Part shown: in pieces, positions 17,645 to 25,965 of the stretch
Layout: each line of letters begins with the position of its first letter
Numbering within the stretch: the stretch's first letter is position 1
Source of the DNA: Rhodospirillales bacterium
Lineage (GTDB): Bacteria > Pseudomonadota > Alphaproteobacteria > Reyranellales > Reyranellaceae
NCBI GenBank assembly: GCA_009377525.1
Contig: WHTW01000031.1
Coordinates: 9,664 to 60,187 of the forward strand
DNA length: 50,524 nucleotides
Direction of reading: 5' to 3'
Position numbers and translations under genes: made by a program
The notes under the pieces: generated by a model
Databases searched by the model: none
What the model was told of the DNA's origin: nothing
Seen by the model: only the letters and a program-made list of their open reading frames with translations

Positions 17645-17870
17645 GCGCCGACTGTAGGTGTTGGCCGATCACCCGGGCAATGAAACGGACGGTCGAATAG
17701 CGGCGGCGGCGCAGCAGTTCTGTCTCTGCCGCCAATGGTGGGGAGAAAATTCTTCCGATAGGGGTAGGGAGCGGCGCGGCCCGGATACCGATCAAGCAAT
17801 TGCGCTGGCGGCACTCTCCAAGAGCAAGTCGCGCTCCCCACCCGGCAAATGCCGTGCAGGCCAGCGCCGC

Positions 17871-18672
17871 TTACTTGATCAGGCCGACCTCGCGAAAGTA
17901 GCGCGCGACGCCTGGATGCAGGGCGTCCCGTCGAGGCAACGCCTTGAGTGTGTTCCGTGCAGTGCTTTCCGCGATCTGGCCGCCGAACATGCTGCCGATG
18001 TGCTCGGCCTTGTGCAGCGCCGCCGCCAAATCGTAGCCGACCGCTCGTCGAGATTTGGCCGCGCCAACACATAGCTCCACGATCCGCCGGTCAGCAACGA
18101 GTCGGATTGACCGGGATAACGTGCGGCTGGGATGGAGATGCGCCTCACGAGGGGGTGGACTGCACCCCTCGGTGAGACAGCAAAACCCCGGACAGTTTCT
18201 CGCGAGGAGAGGAACTGATGAAGCAACCTTTAGTGATATCGGCTGAGAGCAAGCGAAGAGCGGTGGCGCGGCTGTCGGCCCGCACGACAAACATGCCGGG
18301 GCTCGAATAGGCGGTGGTTATCACCTTGAGCTGGGTTGGCCGCCCATCCTTGGGATTGAACAGTTTCTGGGCCATCTCGCCGAACACCAGGCCGTTGTCG
18401 ACCGTGCCCGCTTCGAGCAACGGAACATTGTCCAGGCTGCCGCGGGTCGTCAGAGGCTTCACGCCTATCTTCGGGTTTGCCCATTTGACAGCATCGACGA
18501 AGGCGCTGGCATAGACGACGAAGCCGCCACCTTCGCCGCCGGTGCCGAACTTCAAGCCGCCCTGCTGAGCAACCGCAGCCGCCGTCGTTCCGGCGCCAGC
18601 CGTCAGGCCGGCCAGAAACGACTGTCGCCGCAAACGGCGAGCTTGTGTCGACGACGACGGGTACCCCCGCAT
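17871..18672 (-). pseudogene. TAXI-family TRAP transporter binding protein, disrupted
   Basis: The 5' part (18672 to about 18235) encodes an N-terminal half: RRQSFLAGLTAGAG, then LKFGTGGEGGGFVVYA, VKPLTTRGSLDNVPLLEAG and a region ending LLSADITK. The 3' part (about 18150-17871) encodes the family's C-terminus: SIPAARYPGQSDSLL, WSYVLARPNLDER, then after a frameshift near 18040 DLAAALHKAEH and LHPGVARYFREVGL. Between them about 90 expected residues are missing and a short stretch shared with dispersed repeat copy 2 is present. The gene begins 17 bp after soxA, so it was the last member of the sox-type operon. It cannot make a working protein. Confidence 0.8.
18157..18188 (-). repeat. Segment of the dispersed repeat inside the TAXI gene
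   Basis: GGACTGCACCCCTCGG, one base missing, TGAGACAG, then C/T and AAAACCC: 32 bp nearly identical to 10949-10981 of repeat copy 2. It can fold as a short hairpin (CACC/GGTG type). Its position exactly where TAXI coding similarity is lost suggests it marks the insertion/deletion junction. Confidence 0.7.
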
Positions 18673-18689
18673 CAGGATGCAACTTTCGG

Positions 18690-19475
18690 CTAAGGCCTCA
18701 CGCCCGGCGACTCGAATATCATGCCCTTCGCCCGATCCATCAGGAAGACCTCGAGGGCGACATACTCCGAGGCCTCGTAAGGATAGGCCTCGGCGCGGAC
18801 GCCGACCAGACAGTTGCGCAGCCGCCGCTTGAGCGAGCCCAGGGCCTGCCACTCCAAGCGGTAGATCGGATAGGCGGTCGGGTGGGCCTCCGGGATGGTG
18901 ACGCCGGCCAGCTTCTTGCCGGCATTGTCGTCGTGGCACATGGCACAGCTGAGGTTGAGCTGGCCCTGGCGACGCCCCCAGATCGTGGCCCCCTGCTCCC
19001 GGAAGGGCGTCAGCTGCGGATCGTCGGATGGAGTGATCGGCAGGCCGCGCGATTGGTTGGCGACGAAAGCCATCAGCGACAGCAGGTCCCGGCTTTCGGG
19101 CGCAAACGGTTCGGCCTGCTGGTTCGCGGTCCGGCAAAGTCTGATGCGGCCCTCGAGGTCGATCGGCTTGTCGCCGTCCTTGGCCATCACCGGATAGCGC
19201 ACCGAGACGCCCTTCATGTCGGCGACGGAATGACAGTCGTCGCACGCCTTGTTGGCGGCGCCGGCCGGCTTTGACCAGAGCTGCTGGCCGAGCTGGACGA
19301 ACAGCATGCCGGGATTGGCGGTGTCGTCGTCCTGCATCTTCTGCAAGGCCGCGCCCATGTCCTGGTAGCCCGAGCGGCGCTTGTCGGCGCCAGCCTGCGC
19401 CAGGGCGAAGGACGCGGCGAAGATCGCCGGCAGCAGCACCAGAGCCGCCTGCCGGCCGATCAACTCACGCAACAT
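18690..19475 (-). CDS. soxA: SoxA, di-haem cytochrome c of thiosulfate oxidation
   Basis: Periplasmic catalytic subunit of SoxAX, which couples thiosulfate to the SoxY carrier Cys. The 261-residue product has a signal peptide ending FALAQ, haem motifs CDDCH (78-82) and CAMCH (177-181), and the active-site haem-ligand Cys222 in RRLRNCLVGVRAE. HPTAYPIYRLEWQ and the C-terminal PGVRP are diagnostic. I use ATG 19475, which overlaps the soxZ stop by 11 bp; ATG 19511 lacks a ribosome site and would add 12 residues. It follows soxZ directly. The next gene downstream is the broken TAXI protein. Confidence 0.93.
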   Translation of the reverse strand: MLRELIGRQAALVLLPAIFAASFALAQAGADKRRSGYQDMGAALQKMQDDDTANPGMLFVQLGQQLWSKPAGAANKACDDCHSVADMKGVSVRYPVMAKDGDKPIDLEGRIRLCRTANQQAEPFAPESRDLLSLMAFVANQSRGLPITPSDDPQLTPFREQGATIWGRRQGQLNLSCAMCHDDNAGKKLAGVTIPEAHPTAYPIYRLEWQALGSLKRRLRNCLVGVRAEAYPYEASEYVALEVFLMDRAKGMIFESPGVRP

Positions 19476-19785
19476 CGATAGCGACGGACTCTTCGACGGC
19501 GAAGCCTTCATCGCCGGTCCAGCGGAAAGTGATCTTGCCGCTCTCGGTCGCCACCGCGAAGAACGACACGAACGGATTGGCCGCGATCGCCGGCGAGAAG
19601 TCCATGCGCAGGATCTCGGCGCCGTTCCAGCTCGCCGTGAAGCGCTCGATGATGTTACGCGGGATGAGGCGGCCGTTGGTGCCGGGCCTAAAACCGGTCT
19701 CCATGGGGTGCATGATCAGCGTCTTGAGCTCGATCATCTCGCCCTTCTTGGCGGTCTTGGGCGCATTGATGAGGACGTTGGTCAT
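19465..19785 (-). CDS. soxZ: SoxZ, sulfur-carrier complex subunit
   Basis: Beta-sandwich partner of SoxY in the periplasmic SoxYZ carrier; it has no signal peptide and is exported with SoxY. The 106-residue product contains MTNVLINAPKTAKKGE, KTLIMHPMETGFRPG and the C-terminal ITFRWTGDEGF, all typical. Its ATG overlaps the soxY stop by 4 bp, and its ribosome site GGAGG lies inside the last codons of soxY. Confidence 0.94.
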   Translation of the reverse strand: MTNVLINAPKTAKKGEMIELKTLIMHPMETGFRPGTNGRLIPRNIIERFTASWNGAEILRMDFSPAIAANPFVSFFAVATESGKITFRWTGDEGFAVEESVAIDVA

Positions 19786-20249
19786 GTCAGGTCCTCCAGG
19801 CAGGCCGCGAGCGTCACGATCACGTCGGCGCTGGCGCTGAAGAACTCGCCCTTGCTCGTCTCGGCGATGGCCACGATCTTCTGCGAATCACCGAGCTTGA
19901 TGCGCGTGCCGATCGCCGCCTTGCCGTTCCCGGGCCCGAGCCGCGCATCGAAGACGCGCGGCTGCGGATTCTTCTCGTTGAAGACGTGGATTGCCTTGAT
20001 GTGGTCGGCCTCGCTCATCGGGCTCTCGACCGACACGGTGAGCGGCACGGCATTGCCGTTCTCGATCAGCGGCGGCAGGTCGAGCGTCATGCGGCCTTCG
20101 CGGATCGCATTGTCGCCCACGACTTCCTTGATGGCGGCCGCCATCGCGTCCGGCGTGGCGCGTGCGGATGCGAGCGGCAGCACGCTCAGCAGGGCAGCGC
20201 CCGTAACAAAAGTCCGTCTCGTCGTCCCCCTTTTCGTCGTCCCTGGCAT
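19782..20249 (-). CDS. soxY: SoxY, sulfur carrier with atypical C-terminal tail
   Basis: Covalent sulfur carrier of the Sox system. The 155-residue protein starts with a twin-arginine-like signal (TTRRTFVTGAALLSVLPLA) and has the SoxY immunoglobulin-like domain (EGRMTLDLPPLIENG, SVESPMSEADHIKAIHVF, LGPGNGKA). The swinging-arm Cys is Cys150, but the ending is TLAACLEDLT rather than the canonical GGCGG; five residues follow the Cys. The codons for LED contain the soxZ ribosome site. The gene is otherwise intact and sits between soxX and soxZ. Confidence 0.9.
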   Translation of the reverse strand: MPGTTKRGTTRRTFVTGAALLSVLPLASARATPDAMAAAIKEVVGDNAIREGRMTLDLPPLIENGNAVPLTVSVESPMSEADHIKAIHVFNEKNPQPRVFDARLGPGNGKAAIGTRIKLGDSQKIVAIAETSKGEFFSASADVIVTLAACLEDLT

Positions 20250-20251
20250 GG

Positions 20252-20698
20252 CTACTCCTTCAGGGTCGCGAGATAGGCCACGACATCCTCGATCTGCTCG
20301 GCCGTCAAGATGGTCTTGCCCTCGAAGGGCTTGGCGACACGCTGCAGGCCTGTCGTCCGGTAATAGGGCGGCATGATGGTGTCGGGATTGAGACGCGCGC
20401 CGTCGACGATGCGGAGCCGCAGCTGGGCCACGGACCAGCGTCCACCCGCTCCCGCCAGGCTGGGCGCCAGGCTGCCCTGGAAGCGTTCCTCGGCGATCGG
20501 CCCGCTGTGGCAGAGCAGGCAGAGGCCGACGCTGCGGTTGGCGACGATGGCGCGGCCGCGCGCCGCATCGCCGGGCTTGTCCGCGAGCGGCTTGGGAATG
20601 GCATCGCCCACGACCGTGTAGGGCACGGCAGCCTGCGCCCAGGCGGCACCGGCGATGGATGCGACCAGGGCTGCCGTCAGCAGACCGGTGCGGATCAT
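20252..20698 (-). CDS. soxX: SoxX, mono-haem cytochrome c
   Basis: Small electron-accepting subunit of SoxAX in the periplasm. The 148 residues comprise a signal peptide (cleavage near AAWAQA), haem motif CLLCH (60-64) and axial Met109 in IMPPYYRTTG, then the C-terminal ILTAEQIEDVVAYLATLKE typical of SoxX. It starts 1 bp after the flavoprotein gene's stop and ends 2 bp before soxY, in a tight operon. Confidence 0.92.
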   Translation of the reverse strand: MIRTGLLTAALVASIAGAAWAQAAVPYTVVGDAIPKPLADKPGDAARGRAIVANRSVGLCLLCHSGPIAEERFQGSLAPSLAGAGGRWSVAQLRLRIVDGARLNPDTIMPPYYRTTGLQRVAKPFEGKTILTAEQIEDVVAYLATLKE

Positions 20699-20699
20699 G

Positions 20700-21959
20700 T
20701 CAGCCGAAGACTTCGGTGGTGATGGTCTTGAACCAGCTCGAGGCGTAGAGCGCCTCCTGGCCGCGGAAGCCGCCGACCACCTCCAGCGGGCTCGCGCCGC
20801 CGGCGCCGGGGATATCGGCCAGCACGCCCTTGTCGGGGCGGTAGACGCCGGCGACGGAGATGCCGTAGTCGGGCGCCACCAGGCTGTAGCAGGTGTTGAT
20901 CAGGATCGGATCGACCGGCTTGCGCCCGGCCAGCAGCTCGACGACGGCGGCGGCGCAGACCTTGGCCTGGGCATTGGCGGCGAAGGCCGACTTGGGCATG
21001 CCGCCCATGATGGCCGAATCACCGATGACATGGATGCCGGGCCGCAACGTCGATTCGAAGGCGACCGGCTCGACCGGGCACCAGCCGGTGCGGTCGGCAA
21101 CGCCCGCCTGCTGGGCAATGGCGCCCGCCTTCTGCGGCGGGATGACGTTGCCGACGGCCGCCTTGTGGCGCGCGAAGTCGGTGACGAAGGTGAGCGTCGA
21201 GGGATCGACCGAGGTTACCTTGCCGCCCTGGCTCAACGACACCCATTCGATCAGGCCGGGATAGAGCTGGGCCCAGGCGTTCTGGAACAGCCGCTGCTTG
21301 GAGAAGGCATCCTTGGAATCGAGGATCAGAAGCTTCGACCTGGGCTTCCAGATCTTCAGCCAATAGGCGATGAGGCTGGCCCGTTCGTAGGGACCGGGCG
21401 GGCAGCGGAATGGATTGGCCGGCGAGGAGATCACCACCAGGCCGCCATCATCCATCGCCTGCAATTGCTGGCGCAGCAGCACGGTCTGCGCGCCGGCCTT
21501 CCAGGCATGCGGCATCTTCTCGGCGGCCGCTTCGTCGTAGCCCGGCAAGGCGCCCCAGTTGATGTCGATGCCGGGCGAGAGTACCAGCCGGTCGTAGGGA
21601 AGCTTGCTGCCGTCGCTGAGCGTCACGGTCTTGCCCGAGGCATCGACCGCCGTCGCCGCGGTCTGCGCCAGCACGACACCGGCCTTCTGCACGCCGTCGT
21701 AGCCGAATTGCTGCTGGGTGATTTCCCGAAGTGCGGCGAGCACGTTGTTCGAGAACGGGCAGGCTGTGAAGACAGGGTTGGGCTCGACCAACGTGACGGT
21801 GAGCTTGGGCTCCAGCGCCTTCAGCATGCGGGCCGCCGTGGCGCCGCCGAAGCCGCCGCCCACGACGACGACGCGGCCGCCTGCCTGTGCCGAGGTGATG
21901 GACGGGACCGCAAGGCTCGCCGCGGCGGTGAGCTTCAGGAAAGTGCGCCGTGTCGCCAT
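20700..21959 (-). CDS. Flavocytochrome c sulfide dehydrogenase flavoprotein (SoxF/FccB type)
   Basis: Periplasmic FAD protein that oxidises sulfide or a persulfide and passes electrons to a cytochrome partner. The 419 residues begin with a Tat signal RRTFLKL (4-10). FAD binding is at GGGFGGA (34-40). Cys186 in NPFRCPPGP and Cys357 in NTCYSLVAPDYG match the redox-active disulfide of the family; Cys67 is in VFTACPFSN. It sits between the SoxE/FccA-like cytochrome gene (3 bp) and soxX (1 bp), as soxF does in other sox clusters. Confidence 0.9.
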   Translation of the reverse strand: MATRRTFLKLTAAASLAVPSITSAQAGGRVVVVGGGFGGATAARMLKALEPKLTVTLVEPNPVFTACPFSNNVLAALREITQQQFGYDGVQKAGVVLAQTAATAVDASGKTVTLSDGSKLPYDRLVLSPGIDINWGALPGYDEAAAEKMPHAWKAGAQTVLLRQQLQAMDDGGLVVISSPANPFRCPPGPYERASLIAYWLKIWKPRSKLLILDSKDAFSKQRLFQNAWAQLYPGLIEWVSLSQGGKVTSVDPSTLTFVTDFARHKAAVGNVIPPQKAGAIAQQAGVADRTGWCPVEPVAFESTLRPGIHVIGDSAIMGGMPKSAFAANAQAKVCAAAVVELLAGRKPVDPILINTCYSLVAPDYGISVAGVYRPDKGVLADIPGAGGASPLEVVGGFRGQEALYASSWFKTITTEVFG

Positions 21960-21962
21960 GGC

Positions 21963-22274
21963 CTACTCCGGCTGGGCGGCGAACCAGGCCGCGATGGCGT
22001 CGATCTGCTGATCGTCGAAGCCCTTGGCGATGCGACCCATGACGCTCGACGGCCAGGCGCCGCTGCGATACTCGCGCATGAACTGGACGATGTCGGAGGC
22101 CTTGCGGCCGGCGATGCGCGGGATGACCGAATCGGGAATCCGCTGGGACGCATGACAGCCGGTGCACGAGCTGGCGCCGGGCGGCGCGTCCGCCGCCCGG
22201 ACCGGGCCCCCTCCTAGGAAGCTGGCCAGCAGGAGCACGCTGGCCAGCGCCGGGAGCAGCAGACGATGCGTCAT
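21963..22274 (-). CDS. Small mono-haem cytochrome c (SoxE/FccA-like)
   Basis: Periplasmic electron carrier of 103 residues: signal peptide (1-27), haem motif CTGCH (37-41) and probable axial Met79 in SSVMGRIAKGFDDQQI, a string typical of FccA/SoxE cytochromes. It is the likely redox partner of the flavoprotein encoded next (3 bp downstream). It could also accept electrons from the molybdenum hydroxylase, whose gene it overlaps by 4 bp (ATGA). Confidence 0.85.
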   Translation of the reverse strand: MTHRLLLPALASVLLLASFLGGGPVRAADAPPGASSCTGCHASQRIPDSVIPRIAGRKASDIVQFMREYRSGAWPSSVMGRIAKGFDDQQIDAIAAWFAAQPE

Positions 22275-24436
22275 GAAGCCTTCTGCAGCTCGTGGTGCAT
22301 CAGCGGCAGGTTGCGCACGCGCTTGCCGGTGGCGCGCGCGATGGCGTTCAGTACCGACGGTGCTGCAACGGCGATGGTGGGCTCGCCGACGCCGCCCCAG
22401 AAGTCGCCGGTCGGAACCAGAACGGTCTCGACCTTGGGCATCTCGTCGATGCGCATGAGGTTGTAGCTGTCGAAGTTGGTCTGCTCGACGGCACCGTCCT
22501 TGACGGTGATCTCGCCGTAGAGCGCCGCCGACAGGCCGTAGGCGAAGGAGCCCGCGACCTGACGCTCGATCTGTGCCGGGTTGACGACGTGGCCGCAGTT
22601 GGTGGCCGCCGTGATCTTGTGGATTTTCAGCGCACCGTCGGGGCTCACCGAGACCTCGGCGACGCCCGCGACGTAGCTGCCGTAGCCCATGACCTGGGCC
22701 AGGCCATGGAAGTGCCCGGCCGGCAACGGCTTGCCGTAGCCCGCCTTGTCGGCCGCCGCCTTCAGGACGGCCGCCCACTTGGGCTTCAGCAGCTTCAGGC
22801 GGAAGGCCAACGGATCCTGGCCGGCCGCATCGGCCAGCTCGTCCATGAAGCTTTCCATGTAGACGGCGTTCTGGTTGGTGTTCACGCCGCGCCAGAACCC
22901 CGCCGTGATATGCGGGTTGCGCATCGCGTGGTCGATCAGGAGGTTCGGCACGGTGTAGCCGTAGGCCGACTCCACGCCGCTCGCCATCAGGCCCTGGAAC
23001 ACCACGGGATCCATGCCGTTCTGCAGGTTCTGGGGCAGCAGCGAAGCCAGGATCGACTGGCCCGAGATGCGGATGTGCAGGCCGACCAGATTGCCCTGCG
23101 CATCGAGGCCGCCCGTCAGCTTGGCCATCGTCGTCGGATGGTACTGGCAGTGCGTCATGTCCTCCTCGCGCGACCAGATGAGCTTGGCCGGCATGCCGGG
23201 CATCTCCTTGGCGACGAGCACGGCCTGGCGGACATAGTCCGAACGGCCGCGCCGGCCGAAGCCGCCGCCCAGCAGCATCTTGTGGACGTCGCACTTGTCG
23301 GTCGGCAGGCCGGAGGCCTCCGACGCGGCGGCCAGCGCCGCCTCGCCGTTCTGCGTGCCGCACCACACCTCGCACTTTTCGGGCGTGTAGCGCGCCGTGG
23401 CGTTCATCGGCTCCATGGTGACGTGGTGCTGATAGGGAAAGCTGTAGGTCGCGGTGACCTTCTTGGCCGCCCCGTCGATCGCGGTCTTGGCGTCGCCCAC
23501 CTTGTTGCCGACGAAGGCTTCGCTGGCGTCGAGGCCTTCCTTGAGCATGGCGTTGATGGTCTCGGTCTGGACCTCGCCCAGCTTGCCGATGTCCCAATCG
23601 GTGGGCAGGGCGGCGAGCGCGGTGCGCGCGTTCCAGTAGGTGTCGGCGACCACGACGACGGCGTTGCCGTCGATCGCCACGACCTTCTTCACCCCCGGCA
23701 TCTTCTCGACCCGTGCCGCGTCGAAGCTCTTGAGCTTGCCGCCGATCACCGGGCAGGCGCGCACGGCGGCGACCAGCATGCCGGGCATGGTGAAGTCGAT
23801 GCCGTAGAGCTGCTTGCCGGTGACCTTGTCGAGCGTGTCGAGCCGCTTGACAGGCTTGCCCGCGATCTTCCAGTCCTTGGGGTCCTTGAGCTTGACCTCC
23901 TTGGGCGGCTCGAGCTGGGCCGCTGCCGCGGCGACCGCGCCGTAGGTCGTCTTCTTGCCCGAGCTGTGGGTGATGACGCCCTTGTCGACCTTCAGTTCGC
24001 CGGCCGGCACCTTCCATTCGGCGGCGGCGGCCGCGAGCAGCATCTCGCGCGCCATGGCGCCGCCCTCGCGGACATAGTGGTTGCTCTCGCGGATGCCGCG
24101 GCTGCCGCCGGTCGAGAAGTTCTTCCAGACGCGGTTACGCTTCACGTTCTCGTTGGGCGTCGGGTATTCCCAGGTGACCTTGGTCCAGTCGCACTCCAGT
24201 TCCTCGGCGGCGAGCTGGCAGAGGCCGGTGAGCGTGCCCTGCCCCATCTCGGAGCGGGCGATGCGGATCACCACCTTGTCGTCGGGATGGATCACCACCC
24301 AGGCATTGAGTTCCTTGACGGGCGACTGGGCGTCGGCGTCGAAGGGAATGGAGAAGGCGAGCGAGAATCCGCCGGCGACGGCCGCGCTGCTGACCAGGAA
24401 GCGGCGGCGGCCGAGCGAGGTCTGATGAATCGTCAT
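22271..24436 (-). CDS. Molybdopterin-binding subunit of a periplasmic Mo hydroxylase (IorB-like)
   Basis: Large catalytic subunit (721 residues) of a xanthine-oxidase-family enzyme. A Tat signal RRRFLVSS (10-17) indicates folding with cofactor in the cytoplasm and export. Cofactor-loop segments include ARSEMGQGTLTGLCQL near residue 60, LLGGGFGRRGRSDYV (about 390), and the C-terminal FWGGVGEPTIA, whose Glu is the expected catalytic base. Relatives hydroxylate N-heterocycles (isoquinoline, nicotinate) or oxidise aldehydes and pass electrons to cytochrome c. Here it is followed by sox-type genes, an unusual partnership. The substrate is unknown. Confidence 0.88.
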   Translation of the reverse strand: MTIHQTSLGRRRFLVSSAAVAGGFSLAFSIPFDADAQSPVKELNAWVVIHPDDKVVIRIARSEMGQGTLTGLCQLAAEELECDWTKVTWEYPTPNENVKRNRVWKNFSTGGSRGIRESNHYVREGGAMAREMLLAAAAAEWKVPAGELKVDKGVITHSSGKKTTYGAVAAAAAQLEPPKEVKLKDPKDWKIAGKPVKRLDTLDKVTGKQLYGIDFTMPGMLVAAVRACPVIGGKLKSFDAARVEKMPGVKKVVAIDGNAVVVVADTYWNARTALAALPTDWDIGKLGEVQTETINAMLKEGLDASEAFVGNKVGDAKTAIDGAAKKVTATYSFPYQHHVTMEPMNATARYTPEKCEVWCGTQNGEAALAAASEASGLPTDKCDVHKMLLGGGFGRRGRSDYVRQAVLVAKEMPGMPAKLIWSREEDMTHCQYHPTTMAKLTGGLDAQGNLVGLHIRISGQSILASLLPQNLQNGMDPVVFQGLMASGVESAYGYTVPNLLIDHAMRNPHITAGFWRGVNTNQNAVYMESFMDELADAAGQDPLAFRLKLLKPKWAAVLKAAADKAGYGKPLPAGHFHGLAQVMGYGSYVAGVAEVSVSPDGALKIHKITAATNCGHVVNPAQIERQVAGSFAYGLSAALYGEITVKDGAVEQTNFDSYNLMRIDEMPKVETVLVPTGDFWGGVGEPTIAVAAPSVLNAIARATGKRVRNLPLMHHELQKAS

Positions 24437-24451
24437 GATCGCATCCTCCCC

Positions 24452-24901
24452 TTAGGCCTTGGCCGCGGCATGGATCGCCTCGCGCACCTGCACGTAGGTG
24501 CCGCAGCGACAGATGTTGGTCATGGCCGAGTCGATGTCGGCGTCGGTCGGATTGGGCTTGGCCGCGAGCAAGGCGGTGGCCGCCATCACCATGCCGCTCT
24601 GGCAGTAGCCGCATTGGGGCACGTCGACCGCGACCCAGGCCGCCTGGATCTTGTTCAACTTGCCGTCGGCCGCCAGGCCTTCGATGGTGACGACCTTCTT
24701 GGCACCGATCGAGTTCACCGGTGCCTGGCACGAGCGGGTCGGCGCGCCATCGATCAGCACGGTGCAGGCGCCGCACTGGGCGATGCCGCAACCATACTTG
24801 GTTCCGGTGAGGCCGAGCTGCTCGCGCAGAACCCATAGAAGCGGCGTCCGCGGATCGGCGTTGTGATTGAGGGCCTTGCCGTTGACGTTGATGACAGCCA
24901 T
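24452..24901 (-). CDS. (2Fe-2S) subunit of the Mo hydroxylase (IorA-like)
   Basis: Electron-transfer subunit of 149 residues. The plant-ferredoxin cluster uses Cys38, Cys43, Cys46 and Cys58 ([17 protein letters not shown]); the second helical cluster uses Cys97, Cys100, Cys131 and Cys133 (CGYCQSG, CRCGTY). It lacks a signal peptide and is presumably carried through Tat bound to the IorB-like subunit. First gene of the 24901-18690 operon; the promoter must lie in 24902-25118, which holds three TTGTCGC repeats. Confidence 0.9.
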   Translation of the reverse strand: MAVINVNGKALNHNADPRTPLLWVLREQLGLTGTKYGCGIAQCGACTVLIDGAPTRSCQAPVNSIGAKKVVTIEGLAADGKLNKIQAAWVAVDVPQCGYCQSGMVMAATALLAAKPNPTDADIDSAMTNICRCGTYVQVREAIHAAAKA

Positions 24902-25029
24902 CCCGGTCTCCTGTCGTTTCGAGGTATGTCGCGAGCCAAGCCGAACGCTCCGTGAGCGGCGAGTGATCGCGCGGGTTTCACAGATGTGCGACGCCGCGAG
25001 CTATCGGCAGGTCGGACGTTCGCACTGCG

Positions 25030-25079
25030 TTGTCGCAGAACTGTGCCGGCCAATGGCGATTTTTGTCGCCACTTGTCGC
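25030..25079. promoter_or_regulatory. TTGTCGC direct repeats upstream of the ior/sox operon
   Basis: TTGTCGC occurs at 25030, 25063 and 25073; the last two start exactly 10 bp apart, one helical turn. The middle copy is also part of GGCGATTTTTGTCGCC (25055-25070), an inverted repeat. Such spacing fits a regulator binding as tandem monomers, for example an OmpR-family protein like the one encoded at 26107, but this is inference. Confidence 0.35.
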
Positions 25080-25118
25080 GTGCCGGTCCGATTGCACACT
25101 TTGATACATTCCCGACGC

Positions 25119-25799
25119 TCAGCTGAAGGCCCGCGCGGGACGAAGCCTGATCGGACGACCCCGGCCCGGCAGGCGAGTGGTCAGGACGTGCGGAAACGAG
25201 CAAAGCCGTTCGTCGGCCGGCACTTCCGTCGCCAGCATCCGAAAAAGATCGTCGGAAACGACAAGATCAGTGCCCAGGATACGGGTCATCCGCTCGATCC
25301 GATTGGCGACGTTCACCGTGTCGCCGAAGGCGCCCAGCTTGCTGCGCCCGGGCAACCCGGTGGCGCCGACAACCAGCGGACCGGCATGCATTCCGATGCC
25401 GATGCGGGCGGCAGGCAGCGCAGCCGGACGGTCGCGATTCCAGTTTTCCATGGCGTCGCGCATGGCAAAGCCACAAGAGATCGCGTCCTGCAGCATGGAC
25501 GCCTTCGGATCGACGGCGATCCACATCGCCACTGCGCCGTCGCCGACATAGTCATCGAGGGTCGCCCCGTGACCCGCAATCTGCTTGGCCATCTCTCGAT
25601 GGAAGCCGGACAGGAGGGCAAAAACCTCGACTGGGTCAATCTCTTCAGACAGTGTGGTGAACCCCACGATATCGACAAAGAGCACCACGCCAAAGGCTGG
25701 CTCCATCTGGGGCCAACCGTAGACCAGGTTCGATCCGTCGGACGCCCATGGCATCGGAAAGAAGATTCGATGGCTCGAGTCGGAGTGTCCGTGCATCAT
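25119..25799 (-). CDS. Class III adenylate/guanylate cyclase domain protein
   Basis: A 226-residue protein that is almost only a catalytic domain. FVDIVGFTTLSE carries the first metal Asp, YVGDGAVAMW the second, and FGDTVNVANRIE the substrate-pocket residues and the transition-state Asn/Arg pair. It would make cAMP or cGMP as a homodimer. There is no transmembrane or sensor domain; only about 40 residues precede the domain. ATG 25799 is chosen (AGGGG about 8 bases upstream). The frame continues upstream through a hairpin repeat, which I reject as coding. Confidence 0.82.
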   Translation of the reverse strand: MMHGHSDSSHRIFFPMPWASDGSNLVYGWPQMEPAFGVVLFVDIVGFTTLSEEIDPVEVFALLSGFHREMAKQIAGHGATLDDYVGDGAVAMWIAVDPKASMLQDAISCGFAMRDAMENWNRDRPAALPAARIGIGMHAGPLVVGATGLPGRSKLGAFGDTVNVANRIERMTRILGTDLVVSDDLFRMLATEVPADERLCSFPHVLTTRLPGRGRPIRLRPARAFS

Positions 25800-25965
25800 G
25801 TTCGGCCCCTGGTTATCGATCTGGTAGCGCCAATATGGGAGGCATCTGTCGCAGGGGTCTGTCCGTGAACGGTGTTTTGAGTCACTGAGTGTCCCAGAAC
25901 CGCTCGCCGACACATTCTGATAAACTTTTTTGGCGGCGGCTTTCTGCACGTTGCAGTAATTCACT

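Noticed and set aside
22292..24838. 848-codon plus-strand open frame across the Mo-hydroxylase genes
   Set aside because: It opposes two genes with clear cofactor motifs; its translation is low-complexity (Gly/Arg/Asp/Val/Leu-rich) as expected for GC-rich antisense. Similar long shadows at 4577-6250, 20655-22217 and 48961-50520 were dropped for the same reason.
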